A stretch of 64,000 nucleotides of DNA, taken from NCBI GenBank assembly GCA_017396085.1, contig JAFQNC010000029.1, positions 1-64,000 of the forward strand, written 5' to 3'. This document shows, piece by piece, positions 40,684-48,893 of the stretch. Both the position numbers and the translations under genes were made by a program. A model generated the notes under the pieces. That model did no database searches and had not been told where the DNA came from. It worked only from the letters and a program-made list of their open reading frames with translations. The number at the start of each line of letters is the position of its first letter. Position 1 is the first letter of the stretch. This stretch comes from Tidjanibacter sp. (GTDB lineage: Bacteria > Bacteroidota > Bacteroidia > Bacteroidales > Rikenellaceae).

Positions 40684-41823
40684 ATGACAAGTTACGATAG
40701 TAGCACCAATGTCGGCACCTCCACACCGCCACGACTCCTCTCACTCGATGCACTGCGAGGGTTCGATATGTTTTTCATCATCGGTGGCGCAGGGTTGATT
40801 GCGGCCATTTGTGGACTTTTCCCATCTTCGGAGTTTGCAGGGTGGCTCTCGGCACAAATGCACCACGTAGAGTGGAACGGCTTTTCACACCACGATACCA
40901 TATTCCCCCTGTTCCTCTTCATTGCGGGCATATCCTTCCCGCTCTCACTACGCAAACAACAACTCGCAGGGGCAACTCGGGGGCGCATCTGCCTGCGCAT
41001 AGTGCGCCGTGTGGTGCTACTCATCTTGCTGGGATTGGTCTACAATGGCCTCTTCCGCCTGCAACTCGACACACTTCGTTGGCCGAGCGTGCTGGGGCGC
41101 ATCGGCGTAGCGTGGGGTGTGGCTGCCCTGCTGACCGTGTGGCTGAAACCGAAGTCGAGGGCGTTGATAGCGGTTGCCCTGCTGGTAGGCTACTCCCTGC
41201 TGCTGACCATACCGGCCCCCGATGTGGCGGAGGGCGTTGGTCCACTCACCAAGGAGGGTAACTTGGTGGGCTTTGTGGATAGGTTGCTCATTCCCAACCA
41301 CATCTATTGGCGTGGGGTGATGGACCCGGAGGGGGTGTTGAGCACCCTGCCTGCTGTGGTTACGGCCCTGCTGGGTGTCTTCACGGGCGAGTGGATAGGC
41401 CACCGAGGTGTGTCGGGAGGCCGCAAGTCGTTGGCTATGATTGTGGCTTCGGTCGTGATGCTTGCCCTCGGTATGGCGTGGAACTTGTGGCAACCGATTA
41501 ACAAAATGCTCTGGTCGAGTGCTTTTGTGCTCACCGCAGGAGCCTACTCGCTGGCGGTGTTCGCTCTGTTCTACTACTTGATTGACGTGCGTGGCTACCG
41601 CCGCTGGGCAGAGGTGCTGCGAGTGGTGGGGGTGAACTCCATCACAATCTATATGCTTCAGGAGATTGTCAGTTTCGGCGGAGTGTCGCAATTTTTTCTT
41701 GGTGGGCTTGCCGGAGTGCTACCCGAGGGGTGGGGTTCTGTGGTGCTCTCGCTTGGCTACGTGGTGGCGTGCTGGCTGGTGCTCTATCTGCTCGATAGGA
41801 AGAAAATCCACCTCAAAGTGTGA
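40684..41823 (+). CDS. DUF5009/NagX-like acyltransferase (heparan-alpha-glucosaminide acetyltransferase type)
   Basis: A 379-residue membrane protein with about ten segments. The family hallmark is 'RLLSLDALRGFDMFFIIGGAG' at the N-terminus, followed by 'VEWNGFSHHDTIFPLFLFIAGISFPLSL', both typical of the YeiB/NagX/HGSNAT branch that transfers acetyl groups to amino sugars. The His-His of 'FSHHDTIF' is the probable catalytic region. It may take part in uptake or modification of GlcNAc-like sugars (inference). It is divergent from the porin gene. Confidence 0.87.
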   Translation: MTSYDSSTNVGTSTPPRLLSLDALRGFDMFFIIGGAGLIAAICGLFPSSEFAGWLSAQMHHVEWNGFSHHDTIFPLFLFIAGISFPLSLRKQQLAGATRGRICLRIVRRVVLLILLGLVYNGLFRLQLDTLRWPSVLGRIGVAWGVAALLTVWLKPKSRALIAVALLVGYSLLLTIPAPDVAEGVGPLTKEGNLVGFVDRLLIPNHIYWRGVMDPEGVLSTLPAVVTALLGVFTGEWIGHRGVSGGRKSLAMIVASVVMLALGMAWNLWQPINKMLWSSAFVLTAGAYSLAVFALFYYLIDVRGYRRWAEVLRVVGVNSITIYMLQEIVSFGGVSQFFLGGLAGVLPEGWGSVVLSLGYVVACWLVLYLLDRKKIHLKV

Positions 41824-41830
41824 GGGAGAC

Positions 41831-41860
41831 TTGTGGTGCCGACTAAAAATATTATCTTTG
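41831..41860 (+). promoter_or_regulatory. Promoter of the DUF5606 gene
   Basis: TTG (41831-41833), 19 bp, TATCTTTG (41853-41860), about 59 bp before the ATG. Confidence 0.75.
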
Positions 41861-41918
41861 TGCCTTGGTAATAGACTTTTTAGCGAAAGATAACATAACA
41901 CAACAAAACGCATATATT

Positions 41919-42347
41919 ATGAAACTGCAAGACATTTTGACCATCTCCGGCGAGCCCGGCCTGTACCAATACATCGCCAGCAGCCGCAATGGCGTGATTG
42001 CCGAGTCGCTCCTCACTGGCGCACGCAAAAACTTCTCCGGCACCCACGCAAGGGTTAGTTCGCTGGCCGAGATTTCCATCTTCACCGAGGACGAGGATGT
42101 TACCCTCTCGCAGGTGCTCACCGACCTCTATGCCCACACCAAGGGCGAGCAGACCATCTCCCACAAAGCCTCCGAGAAGGAGCTCAGGGAGCTGTTTGGC
42201 GTGGTTATCCCCGGCTACGATAGGGAGCGTTTCCACTTGTCGGATATGCGCAAGGTGGCCCAGTGGTTCAACCTGCTGGTTGGTGCCGGTATGAGCGACT
42301 TCTCCATCGAGGAGCCCGCAGCCGAGCAGGAGCCCGCCGAGGAGTAG
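41919..42347 (+). CDS. DUF5606 family protein
   Basis: A 142-residue protein from ATG 41919 'MKLQDILTISGEPGLYQYIASSRNGVIAESLLTGARKNF'. It matches the Bacteroidetes-restricted DUF5606, whose members all begin with 'xLKDIxxIsGxPGLyxy'. The middle has a beta-rich start, and the C-terminus is a Glu/Ala/Pro-rich tail ('EEPAAEQEPAEE'). No known function. It is probably transcribed together with the following LRR lipoprotein gene (44-bp gap). Confidence 0.87.
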   Translation: MKLQDILTISGEPGLYQYIASSRNGVIAESLLTGARKNFSGTHARVSSLAEISIFTEDEDVTLSQVLTDLYAHTKGEQTISHKASEKELRELFGVVIPGYDRERFHLSDMRKVAQWFNLLVGAGMSDFSIEEPAAEQEPAEE

Positions 42348-42391
42348 GGCCCACCACCCACTGCAAACAATAGTATCCATATAGAAAAGAA

Positions 42392-43195
42392 ATGAAGAGT
42401 TGGAGGAAGATATTGTGGTCGGTGCTGACCGTGGCCGTTGCAATGCTGTGCAGTTGCAATGGTGGCCCCGATGTGCTCGAGCCGGAGATTCCCGACAACC
42501 AGATTATTGCCTACACCGCCTCCGAACTTACGGCTCCCTTTGCTACGGGAGCGTTTATGGCCAAGATTAAGACCAATCGCTTCACTCCGTATGCCTCGGC
42601 CGAGGGCGGTAGTGGGGAGATTATCTTTGAGAGCCCCGTGTTTATGGTGGGAGCGATAGCTTTCAGAGGGTGTACGGCACTGTGGACCATCGACCTGCCG
42701 ACTGATGTTGAGGCCATTGGTAGGAGTGCTTTTGATGGGTGTACCAATCTGCGCCGAGTGGAACTGCTGGGCGACAAGATTACCCTGCTGGGCGAAGGCG
42801 CCTTCAGTGGATGCACATCGCTGGAGGAGTTTGTGGTGCCCGAGGGAGTGAAGGAGATAGCCTCCAAGACCTTCTATGGCTGCAAGGGGCTGAAGTATAT
42901 CACCTTTGGCTCGGGAGTGGTGGATGTCTACGACAAGGCCTTCTATGGGTGCTCATCGCTGGAGAGGGTGGAGATTCCGGAGAATGTTACTTTCTTGGGG
43001 AACTACTGCTTTGATGGGTGTGAGCAACTTCGCGAGGTTGTTATCCGTGGCGATAGGGTGGTGGATATTGGCTCCACGACCTTTGCCAACTGCCACGCCG
43101 AACTGACCATCCGAGTGCCCTCTGCGATGCTTGAGGACTACGAGAAGAGCGTGCTTTGGCAAACCTACCTCGACCGCCTGCAACCCATTGACTAA
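42392..43195 (+). CDS. BspA-type leucine-rich-repeat lipoprotein (short)
   Basis: A 267-residue protein with a lipoprotein signal ('LWSVLTVAVAMLCSCNGG', Cys at about 23). Following this are about six LRR_5 repeats of BspA type, e.g. 'AIGRSAFDGCTNLRRVELLGDKITLLGEGAFSGCTSLEEFVVPEGVKEI'. The last repeats are diverged. BspA-like proteins are surface-exposed and bind host or microbial partners; the ligand here is unknown. A much longer relative lies convergently at 43441. A strong terminator follows. Confidence 0.87.
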   Translation: MKSWRKILWSVLTVAVAMLCSCNGGPDVLEPEIPDNQIIAYTASELTAPFATGAFMAKIKTNRFTPYASAEGGSGEIIFESPVFMVGAIAFRGCTALWTIDLPTDVEAIGRSAFDGCTNLRRVELLGDKITLLGEGAFSGCTSLEEFVVPEGVKEIASKTFYGCKGLKYITFGSGVVDVYDKAFYGCSSLERVEIPENVTFLGNYCFDGCEQLREVVIRGDRVVDIGSTTFANCHAELTIRVPSAMLEDYEKSVLWQTYLDRLQPID

Positions 43196-43240
43196 CAGCA
43201 GTGGCGTGTGGTAAATCCCACGAAACCACACATATAAGTA

Positions 43241-43276
43241 CGGAAAAAGGAGATGCATCTGCATCTCCTTTTTCCG
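43241..43276. terminator. Terminator between the two LRR genes
   Basis: 17-bp perfect arms from cggaaaaaggagatgca to tgcatctcctttttccg. The repeated gatgcatctgcatc core gives a very small loop. Confidence 0.8.
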
Positions 43277-43440
43277 TTGTCGCACGGCACGGTCATCGGT
43301 ACAAATGAATGTAATCTAAAATTCCGGCTTATTGGTCAAAATGTGCCAATTTAATCAACAAAGGGGAGGTTGTGAGCCTCCCCTTAATTGTACGTTATAA
43401 ACCCCATAGGCCCTATATGACCTATAAGCCTTATATGTAA

Positions 43441-45045
43441 TTAAAAATCGTAACCGTAGATATATGATTTGTAGTCGCTCCAATACCATGCTGATTTATA
43501 AGCATTCACGCTCTCGGTGGGTACATAAATCTTACGTCCCGAAGCATTGTGGTAGAACATATCCGAGCCTCCTGCGGGCGGTGTTACAGCCTTGCAATAG
43601 ACACTTGCCAGCGAGGTGCAATTATAGAATGCAAATTTTCCAATCGAAGTAACGCTGTCGCCAATGGTAACACTTTTCAGCGAGGTGCAATCCTCGAATG
43701 CATAATCTCCAATCGAAGTAACACTATCGGGAATGGTAATGCTTGTCAGCTTGGAGCAACCATAGAATGCATCTCTTCCAATCGAAGTAACGCTGTCGCC
43801 AATGGTAACACTTTTCAGCGAGGTGCAATTATAGAATGCTTTATATCTAATCTCAGTAACGCTGTCGGGAATGGTAATGCTTGTCAGTGAGGTGCAATAA
43901 TAAAATGCACAATTTCCAATCTCAGTAACGCTATCCGGAATGGTAATACTTTTCAGCGAGGTGCAACCAGAGAATGCATAATCTCCAATCTCAGTAACGC
44001 TGTCGGGAATGGTAATGCTTGTCAGCGAGTAGCAACCACCGAATGCACTATTTCCAATAAAGCGAACGTTTTCTTTCAGTGTGTATGATGTTAGGGTCTT
44101 ATCTGTGACCTCAACAACATAGGTGTCAGCATAATGGATGTTGTTTTCAATAGGCAATGAAGTACAATAATAGAATGCATAATTTCCAATCGAAGTTACG
44201 CTATCGGGAATGGTGATGCTCGTAAGGCTCTTACAATCTTCGAATGCATAATTTCCAATCGAAGTAACACTAACAGGAATGGTGATACTCGCAAGGCTCG
44301 AACAATCAGAGAATGCATAATCTCTAATCGAAGTAACGCTATCGGGAATAGTTACACTCGCAAGGCTCGAACAATTATAGAATGCAGAATATCCAATCGA
44401 AGTTAAATCCTCTGCAAAAACGACTCTACCGTAATCGTCTTCTTTGCTGTAAGTGTGCGAAAGAGAGGTGTTGAATAATTCTATATCCAATGGCTCTTCA
44501 TCGCTTGTGCGATAATATATCTCATTGTTTAGTGGTACGGGAAGTCCGGACTCCTCCGTTTTGCCACTACTCGGGAAATTATACTCTTTGAAACCAGTTA
44601 CTTTTTTTAGCACCTTTATCTCGTTCTCATATATCATATTGAGAGCGGTTCCTTCCAATTCTAAATCACACGAGTAAACCCCTGCTATATACAATTTGTT
44701 ACCAACCAAATTAAGCAGAGTCGATGTTTCAAAAACGAAATCATCCAAAGTGCAGTCAAAAAGATAGTTATCCTTAAATCCAAATCCATTTTGCTTCGTA
44801 GCATTATGGTAGTTAATGGTTTCTCCATCGATAATTACTACCTCTTCTACCATACATTCAACCAAATCGGACTCCAAAGAATCTCCTACTTTTGCCCAAA
44901 CTCCCGAGATGTTTTTGCCGTCTAAAAGGACTTTATTGTAATTGTCTTCTATTTCCTCAATGATGTCTTCATCCATACCACTTTCACCACACCCCACAAA
45001 CATTGCAAGAGTTGCAGTTGCAAGTAATAGTAAAAATTTCTTCAT
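43441..45045 (-). CDS. BspA-type leucine-rich-repeat lipoprotein (long)
   Basis: A 534-residue protein with a lipoprotein signal ('ATLAMFVGCGESG', Cys 19), a 160-residue N-terminal region of unknown fold, then about ten near-identical 23-residue LRR_5 repeats (e.g. 'LTSITIPDSVTSIGNYAF'). An irregular insertion 'NNIHYADTYVVEVTDKT' interrupts them, and a PPAGG-type linker leads to the C-terminus. The repeats give a 69-bp tandem structure that could recombine. Base composition is visibly AT-richer than its neighbours, which suggests acquisition. It is the long partner of the lipoprotein at 42392. Confidence 0.88.
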   Translation of the reverse strand: MKKFLLLLATATLAMFVGCGESGMDEDIIEEIEDNYNKVLLDGKNISGVWAKVGDSLESDLVECMVEEVVIIDGETINYHNATKQNGFGFKDNYLFDCTLDDFVFETSTLLNLVGNKLYIAGVYSCDLELEGTALNMIYENEIKVLKKVTGFKEYNFPSSGKTEESGLPVPLNNEIYYRTSDEEPLDIELFNTSLSHTYSKEDDYGRVVFAEDLTSIGYSAFYNCSSLASVTIPDSVTSIRDYAFSDCSSLASITIPVSVTSIGNYAFEDCKSLTSITIPDSVTSIGNYAFYYCTSLPIENNIHYADTYVVEVTDKTLTSYTLKENVRFIGNSAFGGCYSLTSITIPDSVTEIGDYAFSGCTSLKSITIPDSVTEIGNCAFYYCTSLTSITIPDSVTEIRYKAFYNCTSLKSVTIGDSVTSIGRDAFYGCSKLTSITIPDSVTSIGDYAFEDCTSLKSVTIGDSVTSIGKFAFYNCTSLASVYCKAVTPPAGGSDMFYHNASGRKIYVPTESVNAYKSAWYWSDYKSYIYGYDF

Positions 45046-45440
45046 ACCATAAAAGTTTTTGTTACCGTACAGCTCCTATGCGGTGGGTTGTGTGCAAAAA
45101 GAAAGTGTGGAGTTGATTTCGTTTATTTGTTAAAGAGGTTGTGGTAAAACCTTGACTGAAACAAACGATGCAATACCCCACACCTATGTACAATACCACT
45201 ATCGGTATGGGAGCACCAATGGTATATATACAAGGAATGAGTGCTATTCGTTGTCCTCTCTCTTTGAAAACTGTCAGATTTTCCGTTAAGGACTGCGAAA
45301 ACACTTTCAAAATATGTTCATCCAACGACAATAAATCGTTAGACACCACAAATATAGGAATAATTTTCGCAAAACGAACAACACTCACTAAAAAGGGCAT
45401 TGCTATAGATGGTTGATTGGTGATTGGCACAAAAAGAAAA
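45046..45440. promoter_or_regulatory. 395-bp AT-rich upstream region of the long LRR gene, with a distal -7 box
   Basis: Minus-strand TATATTTG at plus 45349-45356 would give a 5' leader of about 300 nt. A 122-codon frame on the minus strand (45062-45430) crosses it but has no family resemblance or codon-like pattern and was not called a gene. No other gene was seen. The region is as AT-rich as the LRR gene, so both may have arrived together. Confidence 0.5.
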
Positions 45441-45468
45441 GCGGAGAGAATTTTTCAACTCTCTCCGC
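45441..45468 (-). terminator. Terminator of tRNA-Leu
   Basis: gcggagaga and tctctccgc arms around atttttcaac, 5 bp past the tRNA 3' end, with minus-strand TTTTCTTTTTG. Confidence 0.75.
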
Positions 45469-45473
45469 TCTCG

Positions 45474-45559
45474 TACCCGAAGCCGGGATCGAACCGGCAC
45501 AGCCCTTTCGGGCCAAGGGATTTTAAGTCCCTCGTGTCTACCTATTCCACCATTCGGGC
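45474..45559 (-). tRNA. tRNA-Leu (anticodon TAA)
   Basis: Minus-strand class II tRNA, 86 nt: acceptor GCCCGAA/TTCGGGT, anticodon stem AGGGA with loop CTTAAAA, long variable arm TTGGCCCGAAAGGGCTG, T-arm GCCGGTTCGATCCCGGC. Confidence 0.95.
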
Positions 45560-45584
45560 CCCTCGCTCACCCAAAGTGAGCGCA

Positions 45585-45614
45585 CAAAGGTAGAAATAAA
45601 ATTCAAAATTCAAA
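45585..45614 (-). promoter_or_regulatory. Promoter of tRNA-Leu
   Basis: Minus-strand TTTG (plus 45611-45614), 18 bp, TACCTTTG (plus 45585-45592). The -33 falls inside an aaaattc heptamer array. Confidence 0.7.
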
Positions 45615-45785
45615 ATTCAAAATTGACAAACCCCTCCGCCTACGGCACCTTCCCTAACTTAGAGGGGGAGTGGTCGGATGGCACAGGTAACGTTTTTGTT
45701 ACCCGTGAAGAAATGGGAAAATATTTACTAATTACTCTTTACTCTTTACTCTTTACTCTTTACTAATTACTCTTAACTCTTTAAC
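45598..45785. repeat. Two heptanucleotide arrays in the tRNA-Leu / TonB-receptor gap
   Basis: Four aaaattc-type units (45598-45625) and eight tttactc/attactc-type units (45724-45785), separated by one copy of the agagggg dispersed palindrome (about 45650-45672). No gene was seen in 45560-45884. Confidence 0.75.
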
Positions 45786-45793
45786 AAAAAAAT

Positions 45794-45836
45794 GGGCGGA
45801 GAGCAACCACAAAAATCTCTCCGCCCGGTCGGCCCG
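45794..45836 (-). terminator. Terminator of the TonB-receptor gene
   Basis: gggcggaga and tctccgccc arms, 49 bp past the stop; minus strand continues into TTTTTTTG. Confidence 0.75.
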
Positions 45837-45884
45837 ACCATAGATGAACTAATCGGGCGACCAAATTGTGTATGTGTGTGTCCG

Positions 45885-48782
45885 CTAATGAGGCCTCATT
45901 CCGTGGGGGCCACGCCTGCCACCACCGGGGCCTCCTTGCAGGTTGTCGAAGTCTTTGGCCGAGGAGCCGTTACCGAAGATGCGCAGGTTGTAGACAAACT
46001 GCACAGCCACATACCTGCCGATGGCGAGGTTGGTGGTGTTGCTGATGTAGTTGCTACCCACCGAGCGGCGGAAGTCCTTGTTCTGGTCAAAGATGTCGTT
46101 CACGCCGATGCTCAACTCGCCCCTGCGGTCGCGGAATATCTTTTTGCCGATGAAGGCGTTGCAGAGCAGATACTCCTCGTTGTAGTCATCGGTGATACCC
46201 TTGTACTGGCTGTATGTGGCGTTGGCTGTGAGGGTGAAACCGCCCCACGCAACCCACTTCAAGTCTGCTCTGGCCCACTGGTTGAAGTACCTGTTCTGCT
46301 GTGTGCCGAGTTCGGAGGCGTTGTTGTTGATGTTGTAGCCGATGTTGTAGGCCAGCGAGAAGTCCAAGTTTTCGGAGATGTTGCTGCTGAGTTGCGCACC
46401 GCCCGAATAGTATTGGCCCTTCATTGTATTGACCTTGCCGTTCATCTTGCTGGGTGTGTTGCTAAAACCTGTGTTCACGTTGAGCGTAAGGTTGCTCTTG
46501 ATGAAGGGCACAGGGAAGCCATAGCTAACGCCCGAGTAGATGTTCCAGTTGCCACCATCGGTGTAGTTCTCATACTTGGTGTAGGTGTTGCCCTCGCCGA
46601 GGAGTTGCCCATTGTAGTTCTCCAACGGAAAACTGGGGTCTATTACGGATGCACCGATGATAGCCCTTGTGGTGGCCCCAATGCCTCCGTAGAGCATAAA
46701 GGTGCGGCCCTTCTCAATGTTGGTGTTGTTGTAGAAGGCGTTGATTTGGTGGGAGTAACTCGGTTTGAGGTCGGGGTTACCCTCGGTGTAGTGGTTGCCA
46801 CTCACGCTTATGGCCTCTTGCAACTGCTCCAACGAGGGGTTGTCGGTGCGGGAACGGAACCTCACGCGCAGGGTGTTCTGCTTGTTGAAATTCACCGTGG
46901 CGTTACCGTTGTAGGTTACGTCTTGGAAGGTGTAGTGGGGGTGTGCACCTGCGGGCAAAATCTGCTTGGAGTCAAACGAGGAGTACTGATAGTTCACCTT
47001 GGCCGACAGTTTGACCTTCTCGGTGGAGAGGTTGTAGCCGGGGCCAATCTGATGAATGGAGTAGCCACTCTCGCTGATGTTGCTCAACAGTTTGCCCAAC
47101 TCGTCATACTGAGTCTTAACCCATTGGCCCTCTGCATCTTTCTCGTGGCTACCAAACACGTTGGTGGTGAGGTTTTGGTCGTCAAACTTGTGTGAGAACT
47201 CATACTCCACGTTGAGTTGCGACTGTTTGCTGAGGGGCTCGGTGTAGGTGATTTCGCCACGCACACGATTGCTGCTGGAGATGCGCTCGATATTCCTCTC
47301 ATAGAGCGAGTCGCGTGGAATGGTGAACTCATAGATGGGGTTGTTCCACGAGTTGTTGGTGTTCCAGTTGCCGCCACCATTGATGGTGAGTGTGCGGCCG
47401 GGCTTACTCAACCTTGTGCGGTAGAGCATAAAGAGGTTACCATAGGTGCCAATTCTCTCGTCATCGCCCAAGTTTTTCATATCCTTTTGCACCTGACCGG
47501 CGGTGTTGTCGGAGGTGCTACCTTTGGCGGTGGTGCTGTTGGAGGTGCTGATGCCGTTGTAGTTTTGCAGGCTTGCGTTGGCCCTTACCATCAGCGACTG
47601 TGTTTTGCTGAACTTGTAGTCCAAGCGCAGGTTGGCGCGATGGTTCCAGTTCTCTCTTTCGGAGTCGGTGATGGCTTCGTAGAGTTGTGTATTTTCGCCA
47701 ATGTAGGTTGTTTTGTCCTCGGTTTGGTGGTTGATGGTGTTGGAGTGGTTGAAGAAGTAACTACCCTGCAACTCCAACTTTTTCCACTGATTGGAGTAGT
47801 TCACACCCACCGACTGCACGGTGGAGATACCCGACATAGGCCTCACCATAAAGTTTTGGGCCTGCCTGTGGCCTCTCATACCGCCACCTCCGCCACCCGA
47901 GGCCACGCTTGTTGAGGCGGTTGCGCCCACGATGTCCTCAAAGGCGAAGTTGAGTTGGTTGATGTTGTTGGCCATAGCGATGACAGAGAGTTTCTCATTG
48001 CCGTGGAAGCGGTTGAAGTTACCACCCACGGAGTATTTGTCGGGATAGCCATAACTTGCGTAGACCTTACCGAAGAGGCCCTTGCGCTTGCCGAGTTTGG
48101 TTACGATGTTGAGAGCCTTGAAACCCTCGCCATCATCGAGTCCTGTGAACTCTGCCTTGTCGGAGAGTTTGTCGTAGACCTCCACCTTGGAAATCATCTC
48201 TGCGGGGATGGTCTTGATTGTGGTCGAGACGTCCTCGCCAAAGAACTCCTTGCCGTCTACGTAGACTTTCTGCACGCTCTCGCCTTGTGCATCCACCGAG
48301 CCATCGTGGTTTACGGTGATGCCGGGCATTTTTTTGAGCAATCCCTCGGCACTTGCATCCCTTGCGGTCTTGAATGCGGAGGCGTTGTAACTCACGGTGT
48401 CGCCCTTTTGCGAGGTGCCCATATAACCCTTGATTTGGATGTCTTCAAGGATTTTGGCGTCTTGCTTGAAGCGGATTGTGCCAAGTTTTGTGAGCGAGGA
48501 GCCCACTTTCACCTCCTGTGTGTGGTCCTTGTAACCGAGGTAGGTGATAACCATTTTGTAGGTTGCGGGGGCGAGGTTTTTGATAGAAATAACGCCCTGA
48601 TAGCCTGAAGTGTAGTAGAGTTGCTTTTGTGTTTTCAAGTTGGTCAGTTCCACCACGGCACCATTGATGCCCTCACCGGAGACGGCATCTTTGAGCGTTG
48701 CGCTAATTGCACCGCTGTTTTGGGCCATAAGCGTGGAGGCTGCACACAAAATGCAACACGCCAAAACGACTAATCTCTTCAT
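45885..48782 (-). CDS. TonB-dependent-receptor-like outer-membrane protein with CarboxypepD-like N-terminal domain
   Basis: A 965-residue protein with a signal peptide (to about 20), a carboxypeptidase-regulatory-like domain (about 24-115, 'SGAISATLKDAVSGEGINGAVVELTNL'), a plug-like region ('GLLKKMPGITVNHDGSVDAQGESVQKVYVDGKEFFGED', about 150-185) and a long barrel (about 220-940). It ends in a Gly/Arg-rich 'GGPGGGRRGPHGMRPH' tail rather than the usual aromatic barrel end. It is in the OMP_b-brl/SusC-adjacent group. No SusD-like partner gene is seen. The cysteine-rich lipoprotein and two-component genes lie upstream. Confidence 0.88.
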   Translation of the reverse strand: MKRLVVLACCILCAASTLMAQNSGAISATLKDAVSGEGINGAVVELTNLKTQKQLYYTSGYQGVISIKNLAPATYKMVITYLGYKDHTQEVKVGSSLTKLGTIRFKQDAKILEDIQIKGYMGTSQKGDTVSYNASAFKTARDASAEGLLKKMPGITVNHDGSVDAQGESVQKVYVDGKEFFGEDVSTTIKTIPAEMISKVEVYDKLSDKAEFTGLDDGEGFKALNIVTKLGKRKGLFGKVYASYGYPDKYSVGGNFNRFHGNEKLSVIAMANNINQLNFAFEDIVGATASTSVASGGGGGGMRGHRQAQNFMVRPMSGISTVQSVGVNYSNQWKKLELQGSYFFNHSNTINHQTEDKTTYIGENTQLYEAITDSERENWNHRANLRLDYKFSKTQSLMVRANASLQNYNGISTSNSTTAKGSTSDNTAGQVQKDMKNLGDDERIGTYGNLFMLYRTRLSKPGRTLTINGGGNWNTNNSWNNPIYEFTIPRDSLYERNIERISSSNRVRGEITYTEPLSKQSQLNVEYEFSHKFDDQNLTTNVFGSHEKDAEGQWVKTQYDELGKLLSNISESGYSIHQIGPGYNLSTEKVKLSAKVNYQYSSFDSKQILPAGAHPHYTFQDVTYNGNATVNFNKQNTLRVRFRSRTDNPSLEQLQEAISVSGNHYTEGNPDLKPSYSHQINAFYNNTNIEKGRTFMLYGGIGATTRAIIGASVIDPSFPLENYNGQLLGEGNTYTKYENYTDGGNWNIYSGVSYGFPVPFIKSNLTLNVNTGFSNTPSKMNGKVNTMKGQYYSGGAQLSSNISENLDFSLAYNIGYNINNNASELGTQQNRYFNQWARADLKWVAWGGFTLTANATYSQYKGITDDYNEEYLLCNAFIGKKIFRDRRGELSIGVNDIFDQNKDFRRSVGSNYISNTTNLAIGRYVAVQFVYNLRIFGNGSSAKDFDNLQGGPGGGRRGPHGMRPH

Positions 48783-48893
48783 TTTCTGTGTTTAACTTAC
48801 CTTTTTGCTAACCCTCTTTTATCGGGGGAATAACCTGCTGAAACGGAGTAGACCTATGTGTGTGGGTCTGCTTGCCTAAACTAACTACTAAAC

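Noticed and set aside
45168..45416. Short plus-strand frame in the same region
   Set aside because: Overlaps the other frame, no resemblance to a protein family and no promoter in front.
45062..45430. 122-codon frame on the minus strand in the LRR upstream region
   Set aside because: No domain, no fitting start and a composition typical of non-coding AT-rich sequence.
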